Shown here in pieces: positions 6,467 through 13,900 of a stretch of 13,900 bases of DNA. This DNA comes from an uncultured bacterium. GTDB lineage: Bacteria; Planctomycetota; Phycisphaerae; Phycisphaerales; SM1A02. Numbering within the stretch: the first letter of the stretch is position 1; every line of letters starts with the position of its first letter. The notes beneath the pieces are model-generated. The model saw only the letters and a list, made by a program, of their open reading frames with translations, was not told where the DNA came from and searched no databases. The stretch covers positions 1 to 13,900 of the forward strand of contig CAIWNO010000191.1 of assembly GCA_903914045.1 (NCBI GenBank), given 5' to 3'. The translations under genes were made by a program, and so were the position numbers.

Positions 6467-7975
6467 ATGCGGTTATTATTCTGCGAGATGACAAATGGAC
6501 TTGTGATCATCATTGTTGGCGCACTTGCTGGCTTGGTTCAACATGCTTCGGCTCAAAATGTGAACGCCTTGGCGAACAATCTTCAACGCCAGTTGAATTC
6601 CGAGGACGCTCAATATCGCCAGGATTACTTCAAGGAAACTCCAATCTCCGAACGAATGCTTTTGGACGCGGGCGGAACATTTCGCTACGCCTACAACATG
6701 ATTCAAAACTCGCGCAGTCAAAGCCAATATTTGACCACGCCAGACGTGCGTTTGTTTCTGCGCGCCGAGCTTGACGGCGGCTTGCGCTTCTTTGGCCGCC
6801 TGCGCTTCTTGGACAACGAATGGGATACCAACGGCAGCCGCTATTTGGCCCCGGACGCCAAGGAGCGTGGTTGGCAAAATCCAATCGGCGAAATTTATTG
6901 GGGCGAATTTGATCTCGGAGGATTTTCCCACTCCTCTGCAAGTGAAATGAAGGAATTCAATGTGGTGGTGAAAGGCGGACGTAATTACATTATTTGGGGG
7001 CAGGGCTTGGTCTTAAGCAATTACATGTACGCCGTTAAGGCAGAATTAACCTTGGGCGACCTTGGCGTTGAAGGCATGTTTGCGCAAACCGCGGGGCAGG
7101 ACACCGTGGATTGGGATACGTCTAGACCTGGCTTTGACACCGATACGTCGCGGATTTATTCAGGTATGAAATTAGATTGGAAAGGTTTTGCCAACCACAA
7201 ACCGTATGTGTTTGCGCTGTGGCAAACGGATCAGAATGGTGGACAGCAGAATGATATTGGTTCTCCACCGTTGATAATTCCCACAACTTTTAATTACAAC
7301 AGCGGCTATGTTGGCGCTGGCAGTATTGGCAGTATTGGAGCGAGTTTGGTGTACCGCGGTGAATTTGCGTATGAATTTGGATCGACATTGACCGACCCAT
7401 TGGAACCGAATTCTCCATCGGGCTCACAGCCTCAATTTGAAACCGACATCAGTGCGGCGGCGGGTCTTGCGGGAGTGACCTATTTACTGCGCGACGAGGG
7501 CGATACTCGCATTGATCTTTCTGTTCTGGCGGGAAGCGGCGACAAACATCGACTTGATAGCGGCACAACCTTTGGTGGCATTGCGCCCAACAATGTTGAT
7601 CACTCATTCAATTCTTTGGGGTTCATCAATACGGGCTTCGCCTTGGCGCCGGACCCCGCGAATTTATTGTGTCCATCGGTGGGCATAAGTTCGGATATGT
7701 TGCCGTCGGTTTCATGGGCCCGAGATTTGCGCCTGGCAATGACCGGCTACTTGTTCACCAAGATCGACAATCAAGCGCCAATTAATATTCTCACGCGTCC
7801 TGGGGGATCAAATTTAATTGGTGGCGAAGTAGACATGACACTTGATTGGCGTATCACCAGCGATATTAATTTCAATATTCGGTACGGAATTTTTATGCCC
7901 AATAGCAGCGTTTTTTACGAGGATCAAGGCGCAATTCGACAATTTTTCTACGTGGGGGCGACCTATGCGTTTTAG
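6467..7975 (+). CDS. Exported outer-membrane beta-barrel protein, alginate-export-like
   Basis: This 502-residue protein starts with a signal peptide: hydrophobic G-L-V-I-I-I-V-G-A-L-A-G-L-V and predicted cleavage after A-S-A at about residue 29. The ATG at 6488 (residue 8) is an alternative start. The mature part is built of alternating amphipathic stretches such as D-V-R-L-F-L-R-A-E-L and R-F-F-G-R-L-R-F-L, with many aromatic and Gly residues. It ends in F-F-Y-V-G-A-T-Y-A-F, the C-terminal Phe signal of outer-membrane barrels. G-G-R-N-Y-I-I-W-G-Q-G-L-V-L-S-N-Y near 165-182 recalls alginate-export (AlgE-like) barrels of environmental bacteria, a resemblance and not a firm family call. Role inferred: surface channel or adhesin-like part of the locus. 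The downstream lipoprotein gene overlaps its last 11 nt, so they are co-translated. Confidence 0.75.
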   Translation: MRLLFCEMTNGLVIIIVGALAGLVQHASAQNVNALANNLQRQLNSEDAQYRQDYFKETPISERMLLDAGGTFRYAYNMIQNSRSQSQYLTTPDVRLFLRAELDGGLRFFGRLRFLDNEWDTNGSRYLAPDAKERGWQNPIGEIYWGEFDLGGFSHSSASEMKEFNVVVKGGRNYIIWGQGLVLSNYMYAVKAELTLGDLGVEGMFAQTAGQDTVDWDTSRPGFDTDTSRIYSGMKLDWKGFANHKPYVFALWQTDQNGGQQNDIGSPPLIIPTTFNYNSGYVGAGSIGSIGASLVYRGEFAYEFGSTLTDPLEPNSPSGSQPQFETDISAAAGLAGVTYLLRDEGDTRIDLSVLAGSGDKHRLDSGTTFGGIAPNNVDHSFNSLGFINTGFALAPDPANLLCPSVGISSDMLPSVSWARDLRLAMTGYLFTKIDNQAPINILTRPGGSNLIGGEVDMTLDWRITSDINFNIRYGIFMPNSSVFYEDQGAIRQFFYVGATYAF

Positions 7976-8729
7976 TTCGCTGCCATTGTTTACGTGCATG
8001 TTGTGGCTATGCGCGTGCCAACCCTACATGATGAAATCCTCGTCGGTTGACAAGTTCGACACGGCTCAACAAGAGATTGAATTCCTGGACGCGCTTGAGG
8101 ACATGCCTGCGGTGACCAACAACGACGCCTTGCATGCATTTCTCATTCTTGAAGATGGAACAGATCCTTCCAAGGATTATCAAGACCGCGTCGCCGAGGG
8201 CATTCGACGCAAGTGGTTGTCAAGTTCATTCGATCAGCAAGCCAATGCGGCCGCGCATGTTGGTTGGATGGCGGGGGCGGGTTGCCGCATCATGAAGATT
8301 CGTGGTGGCTTGACCATGATGATCTTTGGACCAGTGGATCGCTACGCCGTGAAGGAATTAATTTTCATGCAAATTCTTCCACTGCGCACGGACAATCAGT
8401 CACTGACTGGCAGCGAGTTTATTGATTACCTGAATCGACTTGAACGGATAGCGGGTCGCGCGGCGTTGAAAAGAGGCGAGTTAGAATTTGATCGCAACGC
8501 TGGAGCATCTGGAGTCACTCCAGGCAATGAAGCGGCAATTCAAGAAGGCACATTGCCAGCCTCTGGACCTCTTGAAGAACCGCTGGTAGTTCCGCCAGGA
8601 TTTGAACCAGGGAACCAACCCAAGGTCCAATCACCGACCCAGCAACCCGATTCACCGGATGAATTCCCAGAACCCGTCAACTCCGCGCCTTCGAAGACGT
8701 TGGCAAAGCCTGTTGTAACTCCAACTTAG
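7965..8729 (+). CDS. Lipoprotein of unknown function with a Pro-rich tail
   Basis: The start chosen is the ATG at 7965. It gives a clear lipoprotein signal (M-R-F, hydrophobic core, L-C-A-C with the modified Cys at residue 18) and a G-rich ribosome site at 7954-7958. The frame stays open upstream to 7842 but only inside the barrel gene. The mature protein has a helical, mixed-charge region at about 30-175. It contains an A-F-L-I-L-E-D-G-T-D segment and a Gly/Met-rich hydrophobic stretch (A-A-H-V-G-W-M-A-G-A-G-C...G-L-T-M-M-I-F-G-P at about 96-123). The tail from about 198 to 254 is rich in Pro, Glu and Gln and is probably disordered. Anchoring is expected in a membrane facing the periplasm. 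The 11-nt overlap with the barrel gene suggests the two act together. I recognise no family. Confidence 0.78.
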   Translation: MRFSSLPLFTCMLWLCACQPYMMKSSSVDKFDTAQQEIEFLDALEDMPAVTNNDALHAFLILEDGTDPSKDYQDRVAEGIRRKWLSSSFDQQANAAAHVGWMAGAGCRIMKIRGGLTMMIFGPVDRYAVKELIFMQILPLRTDNQSLTGSEFIDYLNRLERIAGRAALKRGELEFDRNAGASGVTPGNEAAIQEGTLPASGPLEEPLVVPPGFEPGNQPKVQSPTQQPDSPDEFPEPVNSAPSKTLAKPVVTPT

Positions 8730-8860
8730 GAATCTCCATACTGAGTGATTAAATACGTTATCTGACTTGCATTATGTAAATTAAATTGGATGTTTGATGA
8801 AGATTTTTCAATTTGCGAATCTATAAAGGATAAATCAGATTGTTCGTTGTATGAAATAGT

Positions 8861-8866
8861 GGAAGG
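8861..8866 (+). promoter_or_regulatory. Ribosome-binding site that fixes the FecR-protein start
   Basis: GGAAGG lies 10 nt before the ATG at 8877. That ATG opens directly into a signal peptide, whereas the longer frame from 8790 adds 29 polar, acidic residues that would block export. The site therefore decides the start. Confidence 0.6.
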
Positions 8867-8876
8867 CGTGAGTGAT

Positions 8877-10709
8877 ATGAAATCCATGAACACACTTCAT
8901 CTTGTTGGCGGAATGTTCACTGTGGCTATCGCTTTTACCTTGGCGTCCGTGGGGCAATACGCATGGGCCGATGACATGACACAACCAGTTGCGGTGACTC
9001 CGGCGTCGGGTCAAGTAACGGATGAGATTCAGTTGCAAGCCATTTTTATAGATATCCAAGGCAAAGTTCGCTGGAGAATGGCTGGAGTTTCTGCGTGGAC
9101 CGAGGCGAAGGTAAATGATCTACTAAGCCCGGGTGTGGAAATTAGAACAGGTTTAAAAAGCCGCGCAGGATTGCGCATAGGCAAGAACGCGACAATTTTG
9201 GTGGACGCTGGAACGACATTTCAGTTGCCAAACTTGGTGCAGGATGGACAAACTTTGCGCACGTTGGCCTCCGTGAAAAGTGGCCGCGTCGACTTTAAAG
9301 TGGATCATGTGGGTTTTACAAATGACTTTCAAGTGGTCACTCCGCAAACGACATTGGCAGTTCGTGGAACAGGTTTATATGTGGACTATTCACCGTCTAA
9401 GGGCGTTCAAATTGGTGGCGTCGATTCCAATACCTTCAGAGCGGTGGAGGTTAAATATATTACGGCAAATCTGACTTATTTTTTGTCGGGTCAAGGTCAA
9501 ACCGCTACCGAACAAGATAAGCAAGATCCTGTTCGAAATGCATGGGTCAACACGATTGGTCCTACACCCATTGTGGGAACCTTAGTGAGCCAATCCGATC
9601 TAGACCAGTTACTTGAGCAGGGATTTGCGGGGGTCGATCCAAGTACAAACTTTCAGCAAATCCAACAGACTCAGGCCGCTGAGTCAAGTGAAACCGCAAT
9701 TGATACCGCGCTTTTATTGGCGTATGAAAGCGAGGGATTGGATCCAAGCGCTCGATATGAACCGTTCGTTGACTATGCCAAGCCATTTGTGGATGAGGCT
9801 GGAACTCAGTCTGGGTTTGTGCAAGATTTCGCTTTAGGCTTTGATGTTCAGGGCACGCGTAGCGGAGGTGCTTTGCAGACCGCGCGTGAGGCGGAAGAAC
9901 AACTTGCCCCAGACGGTGCAAATGTGGCCAGCATCAACAATCAATTAAATATCATGATGACGCAGGTGAATGTGATGCAAAGCAACAATGGCGTTGCCGA
10001 TATGAAAGGCAATTTTCAGGTTGGAACCCTGCAGCACTACCAGTCGCAGAGCGTGATTGACTTAACCAGTTCCAATCAGTACAAGGACTCGTTTGACAAT
10101 TTATTTCAGCAAGGAGCTCCGCGCACGGAGTTGATTTTTGATCTGACTTCTTTGAAACAATTGAATGATCTTTACGACCCGGGAATTTCAACTTCTCATC
10201 TTCAAATAGCGATGGCTTTGCATGGAGAAATCACCAATGCCCACGCACTGGTGAACAATGCAAATGTGAGTATTCAGGACACCACATCCGTATTTGTCAG
10301 CAAACTTGAGCAGGCGCAATTGCTTACCCGTGAAGCGCAAGGCGTATTTGACCAAAATCTTTCCAATAGCAAATCCACGGCGAATCAATATCTTCAAGAT
10401 TTTAAAACAATTGTTGGTCGAAATAATTCAGAGGCCGTCAATAGCGCGCTTGCCGCGGTTACACAATTGATTGGTGAACACAATGCGTATATTGATCAAG
10501 CTCAAAATGCGATCACTGCCGCGGAGAAAGCTTCTAAGAACGCCCAGACAAGAGGCGACATGGTGTATATGAACGTGCTTGCGAGAGAATTGGACCGCGC
10601 AGCCAAAATTCAAATTCAGGCGGACGCGGCCCAGCTTCAGATTCTTGTGAATGGCAGCCTTATCCAAGGGAATTACAGCCAAGCCAAGAATAATTACGAA
10701 ACGCCGTAG
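8877..10709 (+). CDS. Secreted FecR-domain protein with long helical C-terminus
   Basis: From the ATG at 8877 the protein has 610 residues. A signal peptide (M-K-S-M-N-T-L-H, then a hydrophobic core) is cleaved near A-W-A at about residue 31. A FecR domain spans about 52-172: G-K-V-R-W, W-T-E-A, G-V-E-I-R-T-G-L-K-S-R-A-G-L-R-I, V-K-S-G-R-V-D-F, and V-V-T-P-Q-T-T-L-A-V-R-G-T-G at 153-166. Residues 350-600 are Gln/Asn/Ala-rich and mostly helical, likely coiled coil, with no membrane segment. Classical FecR proteins have an N-terminal anti-sigma part and a membrane helix; this one lacks both and is fully exported. FecR-type domains of this secreted sort are often found beside CHASE2-cyclase genes, as here. 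Likely role: periplasmic or surface scaffold or ligand-binding part feeding the downstream receptor. This is inferred from context. Confidence 0.82.
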   Translation: MKSMNTLHLVGGMFTVAIAFTLASVGQYAWADDMTQPVAVTPASGQVTDEIQLQAIFIDIQGKVRWRMAGVSAWTEAKVNDLLSPGVEIRTGLKSRAGLRIGKNATILVDAGTTFQLPNLVQDGQTLRTLASVKSGRVDFKVDHVGFTNDFQVVTPQTTLAVRGTGLYVDYSPSKGVQIGGVDSNTFRAVEVKYITANLTYFLSGQGQTATEQDKQDPVRNAWVNTIGPTPIVGTLVSQSDLDQLLEQGFAGVDPSTNFQQIQQTQAAESSETAIDTALLLAYESEGLDPSARYEPFVDYAKPFVDEAGTQSGFVQDFALGFDVQGTRSGGALQTAREAEEQLAPDGANVASINNQLNIMMTQVNVMQSNNGVADMKGNFQVGTLQHYQSQSVIDLTSSNQYKDSFDNLFQQGAPRTELIFDLTSLKQLNDLYDPGISTSHLQIAMALHGEITNAHALVNNANVSIQDTTSVFVSKLEQAQLLTREAQGVFDQNLSNSKSTANQYLQDFKTIVGRNNSEAVNSALAAVTQLIGEHNAYIDQAQNAITAAEKASKNAQTRGDMVYMNVLARELDRAAKIQIQADAAQLQILVNGSLIQGNYSQAKNNYETP

Positions 10710-10756
10710 ACCTAATTCATAGCGTTTAGCGAAAAATAAAAAGAAATCTTTATGGT

Positions 10757-10786
10757 CGCCCTTAGTGCAAATGCTTTTTGAGGGCG
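10757..10786 (+). other. Hairpin between the FecR and cyclase genes
   Basis: CGCCCT (10757-10762) pairs with AGGGCG (10781-10786), extendable by T-G, A-T and G-T pairs to 9 bp, with a loop of about 12 nt. No T tract follows (TCTTCGCATT). It could be a leaky terminator or leader structure that lowers cyclase expression relative to the upstream genes, or chance. Confidence 0.28.
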
Positions 10787-10808
10787 TCTTCGCATTTCTA
10801 CATGTGCG

Positions 10809-13625
10809 ATGATTTTTTTCCAGTCGTTGCGGATTCTTATACGGCGGGTGCTGGGGGTGTATTTGAAATTGCGATATAACACTGGGGTGAAACAATTTCG
10901 AATCTTTGCCATTGTGTTTGGCTGCATCATCACAGTGATTGTGCTGGGTTTGAATGCATTTGGAGCCTTTCACTCATTTGAAGATTGGACCATTGATCTG
11001 CGGTTTCGCTATGGCCGGTGGGAAATAGAGGACCCCGGCCAGCAAATCGCCTTGGTGGCCATTGATGATCCCAGCTTGGACACGATTGGTCGTTGGCCGT
11101 GGAAAAGATCATTGCTTGCTCAAGCCACAGATGAAATGGTGCGCGCTGGCGCCACGACCATTGCCTACGACATTCTGTTCACTGAACCTGAAGAAGGCAC
11201 CACAGGCGACCAACTTTTAGCGAATGCCTTGAGGCAGTCAAATGCAGTCATTGCATTGTCAACGCGTGAAGAAAGTCCATTGAACGCTGACTGGGAAACA
11301 CCCGTGGGTCAGGCGCAACTTGCCGCATTTACAACCGCCGTTGAGGCGGGCATCGACAGGGATATCAATGTCATTATTGCCCAGGCTGGTTTGAATGATT
11401 TCTACAAGTCCAAAGTTCTTCAACGCCCCGGGGCTATGAAGGGCTTGGCGGCTTGGCTTTCTTTGGAACGCTTGCGTGATCAAGGCAAGCTGCCCAAGAC
11501 CCAGAAAGCTTTTAATATTCTAATGCTTGGTGGCTCAATCCATGAGTACAACCTAGGAGTAATTTCTGAATTGACAACGTTGGAAGGTGTGTGGAAGCGT
11601 GGCGAAAGTTGGCGCGCAGTTGAAAGTAAATTTGTGGCCGACGCAACTTCCAAGGGGACGCCACAAGATATGCCGCCCATTCTCTTGATTGCGCAAGCCG
11701 CCAAAGCGGTGGGTGTGTCGAGCGCGGAAAATGATAAATTTGGCGAGAAATTAAGGCGAATTTCGCCTTATTTTTCTAGCGATTATGGACTTATTCCGCA
11801 GTTTGGTTTGGCGGCTGCATTGACTTTTCAAGGGCAAACTGTCAAGGACGCTGTCCTTGGTGAGCGGCAATTGCAACTGAATGAGTTCGCCATTCCCATA
11901 CGTGATGGAAAAGTATTGGTGGATTGGGGAACACAACTTTTGCCAGGCTACGGCACGACTCAGGGCCGTAACGCCACGGTTGGCATGGGTCGATTGATTG
12001 AGCAAGCGCGTGAGCGCGCCAAACTTGAAATGCAAAATGGACGGTTACGGGAGTTGGGCATGCAGATTGCTTTTCCTGAGCAACAAAAAGATGACCAAGC
12101 GAACCCCATTTCCAAGACAGGGGAAAAAGTTCTAACTGCAAGCGCGTTAGGAAAGACTCCGGAGTGGTTTGAGAAAGCAAGTTTACAAGAGATCAAGACG
12201 GAGTTTGAAGAATTGTGGAGTTTGTACAAAGACAATGTAGATGATCCCGATTTAACACAAGCTGAAGTTCAATTAGTAGCTGGGTTGAAAGAGTGGCTCA
12301 TGGCTGAAGAGGCGATGCAAGAAGGAACTGCCGCGCTGGCCAGTGGCGATATGGAATTGCGCAACATCCTTGGGGGCAAATTAGTTTTTGTAGGTTTCAC
12401 CGCCACAGGTGCAATGGCGGATGTCATTCCAACCATCTTTGGCTCGCGCACGCCTGGTGTTTTAGTTCACATAGCCATGGCAGACATGGTGCTGAATAAA
12501 CGAGCGTTGGAGTTTGCGCCCGACTGGATTGGAACAGTAGCGCTGATTGTGTTGGGGCTTGTATCCACGCTTACGGCGGCACGATTTGGCGCTGGAATTG
12601 GCGCATGCGTGGTGTTCTTTGTGTTGAGCGCATATGTGGGAATGCTTGGAGTTGTTGCCTTTGATCAAGGCGAATGGATTTTTCCTATGGCGGCACCAGT
12701 GACAAGCGGTGTTGGCGCGTGGATTGTTACCACGGTGGCAGTGGCCGTGATTACTCAGCGGGAGAAGCAACGTGTGACGCGGCAGTTTCGCGCGCGTGTG
12801 TCGCCGGAGTTGGTTGAGATGCTGGCCAAAGATCCCAACGCGCTCTCCATGGGCGGCGTGGAGCGCGAGGCCACTATTTTATTTGGAGACTTGGCTGGAT
12901 TCACAAGCATCAGTGAAGTGCTGGGCGGACCCGCGGTGGTGAGCACATTGAATTTGTACATGGGCGCCATGACCAAGGAGTTGACGGCGCGGCGCGCGTA
13001 TGTGAATAAATTTCTTGGCGACGGCATACTTGCGTTCTGGAGCGCCTTTGGCGAGGAACCCGAGCAGGGGCGACTATCGATTGAGGCGGCGTTGGCGTGC
13101 CAGAAAGCTGTGAATGAAATTGGCAAGAGGCCCGATCGACAAGGCTTGCCACTTGTGTCATTGCGACTTGGCATGGCCACGGGCAAAGTGGTCATTGGTG
13201 ATTGCGGCGCGCCGCCTGACTTGAACGATTACACCATGATTGGCGATTCCGGAAATTTGGCGGCGCGTTTGGAAAGTGCCAACAAGCAATTTGGCAGCGC
13301 CATTTTGATTGACGGTCGAACCGCGGAACTGTCAAAAGGCTCTGGTTTAGCGCTGCTTTCGCTGGGTCGTGTGGTTGTGGTTGGGCAAACTATTCCAATT
13401 GATGTGTTTGAAGTGTGCTTGGAGGATGATCCAACATCGCGCATTGAGGTGACCGAGACCATGGTGCGATTATTCACCGCGCGCAAATTTGACGAGTGCC
13501 GCGCCAGTTTGGCGAACTTGCAGAAGACGTTGCCGGGATCTAAAAAACTTGTGCACGCGTTCATGGACGCTCTAGACAATCCCGAGGATTTGCGTGATGG
13601 CGTGTTGCGATTGCGCGCTAAATAA
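10809..13625 (+). CDS. CHASE2-domain membrane receptor with class III adenylate cyclase
   Basis: The 938-residue protein has one N-terminal membrane helix (about 31-51), then a large exterior region, three membrane helices (about 574-591, 596-617, 624-648) and a cytoplasmic cyclase (about 685-860). The exterior part opens as CHASE2: D-L-R-F-R-Y, A-I-D-D-P-S-L-D-T-I-G-R-W-P-W-K-R and A-Y-D-I-L-F-T-E-P. It closes with G-G-K-L-V-F-V-G-F-T-A-T-G and T-P-G-V-L-V-H-I. In the cyclase, metal-binding D694 and D738, adenine-selecting K734 and T809, and transition-state N816 and R820 are all present, so it should make cAMP. G815 replaces the usual Val of the G-D-x-V-N motif. A helical, TPR-like tail follows the cyclase. 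The exterior is about 520 residues, larger than common CHASE2 domains. The start is uncertain: no Shine-Dalgarno at 10809, and a GTG at residue 27 is possible. Confidence 0.92.
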   Translation: MIFFQSLRILIRRVLGVYLKLRYNTGVKQFRIFAIVFGCIITVIVLGLNAFGAFHSFEDWTIDLRFRYGRWEIEDPGQQIALVAIDDPSLDTIGRWPWKRSLLAQATDEMVRAGATTIAYDILFTEPEEGTTGDQLLANALRQSNAVIALSTREESPLNADWETPVGQAQLAAFTTAVEAGIDRDINVIIAQAGLNDFYKSKVLQRPGAMKGLAAWLSLERLRDQGKLPKTQKAFNILMLGGSIHEYNLGVISELTTLEGVWKRGESWRAVESKFVADATSKGTPQDMPPILLIAQAAKAVGVSSAENDKFGEKLRRISPYFSSDYGLIPQFGLAAALTFQGQTVKDAVLGERQLQLNEFAIPIRDGKVLVDWGTQLLPGYGTTQGRNATVGMGRLIEQARERAKLEMQNGRLRELGMQIAFPEQQKDDQANPISKTGEKVLTASALGKTPEWFEKASLQEIKTEFEELWSLYKDNVDDPDLTQAEVQLVAGLKEWLMAEEAMQEGTAALASGDMELRNILGGKLVFVGFTATGAMADVIPTIFGSRTPGVLVHIAMADMVLNKRALEFAPDWIGTVALIVLGLVSTLTAARFGAGIGACVVFFVLSAYVGMLGVVAFDQGEWIFPMAAPVTSGVGAWIVTTVAVAVITQREKQRVTRQFRARVSPELVEMLAKDPNALSMGGVEREATILFGDLAGFTSISEVLGGPAVVSTLNLYMGAMTKELTARRAYVNKFLGDGILAFWSAFGEEPEQGRLSIEAALACQKAVNEIGKRPDRQGLPLVSLRLGMATGKVVIGDCGAPPDLNDYTMIGDSGNLAARLESANKQFGSAILIDGRTAELSKGSGLALLSLGRVVVVGQTIPIDVFEVCLEDDPTSRIEVTETMVRLFTARKFDECRASLANLQKTLPGSKKLVHAFMDALDNPEDLRDGVLRLRAK

Positions 13626-13723
13626 ATTGTGGCTCGTAAACGCAATCTGATTTGGTGTGCGTTGCACTGGCTTGAACTATTTGAAATGAATCCGGTGCAA
13701 GCAAGCGTCAATAATTGAAGCGC

Positions 13724-13900
13724 TCAAGTGAGAAGTCGCTTTAAAATAATCGCCGTGCGATCATCGGCCGCTAGCGCGCCGGCGGTCCAATCCATAAGGG
13801 AATCATTGATGGCGCGCAAAATAAAATCAGCGCTTTGATCGCGGTGTTGGCGCACCAAATCCATCACGGGTTGTTCTTGATATTGCTGGCCATTTGTGCC
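13724..13900 (-). CDS. C-terminus of a SpoIIE/RsbU-like PP2C phosphatase (partial)
   Basis: An open frame enters from the right edge on the minus strand and ends at a TGA (13726-13724), giving 58 codons. The last part reads A-D-D-R-T-A-I-I-L-K-R, matching the D-D-x-T-x-x-x-x-x-R ending of SpoIIE/RsbU-type PP2C serine phosphatases, where the first Asp binds metal. The preceding residues, H-R-D-Q-S-A-D-F-I-L-R-A-I and a W, fit the helix before that strand. Such enzymes dephosphorylate anti-sigma-factor antagonists in partner-switch pathways. The gene converges on the cyclase across about 100 nt, in which I see no clear terminator. The family call rests on a short stretch, so other PP2C-like phosphatases remain possible. 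Confidence 0.62.
   Translation of the reverse strand, partial: GTNGQQYQEQPVMDLVRQHRDQSADFILRAINDSLMDWTAGALAADDRTAIILKRLLT

Noticed and set aside
7319..7338. Short tandem repeat of GGCAGTATT in the barrel gene
   Set aside because: Only two copies, encoding Gly-Ser-Ile-Gly-Ser-Ile inside a beta-barrel; ordinary low-complexity coding sequence.
7842..7964. Upstream ATG extending the lipoprotein by 41 residues
   Set aside because: The frame there lies inside the barrel gene and would destroy the lipoprotein signal.
8790..8876. Upstream ATG extending the FecR protein by 29 residues
   Set aside because: The added residues are polar and acidic and would precede the signal peptide; GGAAGG sits before the ATG at 8877 instead.
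10428..10973. 181-codon open frame on the minus strand
   Set aside because: It crosses the FecR-protein end, the intergenic gap and the cyclase start, has an unnatural His/Lys/Asn-rich composition and no recognisable domain; the plus-strand genes are well supported.

Overview
The window most likely comes from a motile, diderm bacterium of the Planctomycetota (Phycisphaerae-like). This rests on several traits together: roughly balanced base composition, a fliW-csrA pair (flagellar control), an HpnH-type radical SAM hopanoid enzyme, an ECF sigma factor overlapping a membrane protein that ends in a pseudopilin-like H-x-x-R-G-Q-N-V-L-F-A-D motif, and an outer-membrane barrel plus FecR and CHASE2 proteins. 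The phylum call is an inference from gene content, not a measurement.

Layout. 1-642 (+): the 3' part of fliW, then csrA. These converge on a hairpin at 701-723 whose T tract lies on the minus strand, so it mainly serves the opposing block. 723-3133 (-): four co-directional genes read right to left: ECF sigma factor, its overlapping membrane partner (probable anti-sigma/sensor), rpmI (L35) and rplT (L20). The sigma and membrane-protein genes overlap by ATGA, and L35/L20 are 3 nt apart. infC, which usually precedes rpmI, is not here. 3204-4337 (+): hpnH, divergent from the sigma gene. 4436-5164 (-): trpF, an isolated tryptophan gene. 5207-6367 (+): citrate synthase, divergent from trpF across about 40 nt.

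6467-13625 (+): the most distinctive part, four consecutive genes that look like one envelope signalling locus. They encode an exported outer-membrane beta-barrel protein; a lipoprotein whose gene overlaps the barrel gene by 11 nt; a secreted FecR-domain protein with a long helical C-terminus; and a 938-residue membrane protein with an unusually large CHASE2 sensor region, three membrane helices and a class III nucleotide cyclase whose catalytic residues are all visible. A plausible working model is that surface or periplasmic components feed a CHASE2 receptor that makes cAMP. This is inferred from gene order and domains only.

13724-13900 (-): the last 58 codons of a convergent gene whose C-terminus resembles SpoIIE/RsbU-type PP2C phosphatases. 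No tRNA, rRNA, insertion sequence or CRISPR array was recognised. No stretch longer than 300 bases lacks a gene; the longest intergenic gaps are 8730-8876, 1361-1478 and the roughly 100-nt gaps at 643-748, 4338-4435, 6368-6466, 10710-10808 and 13626-13723.
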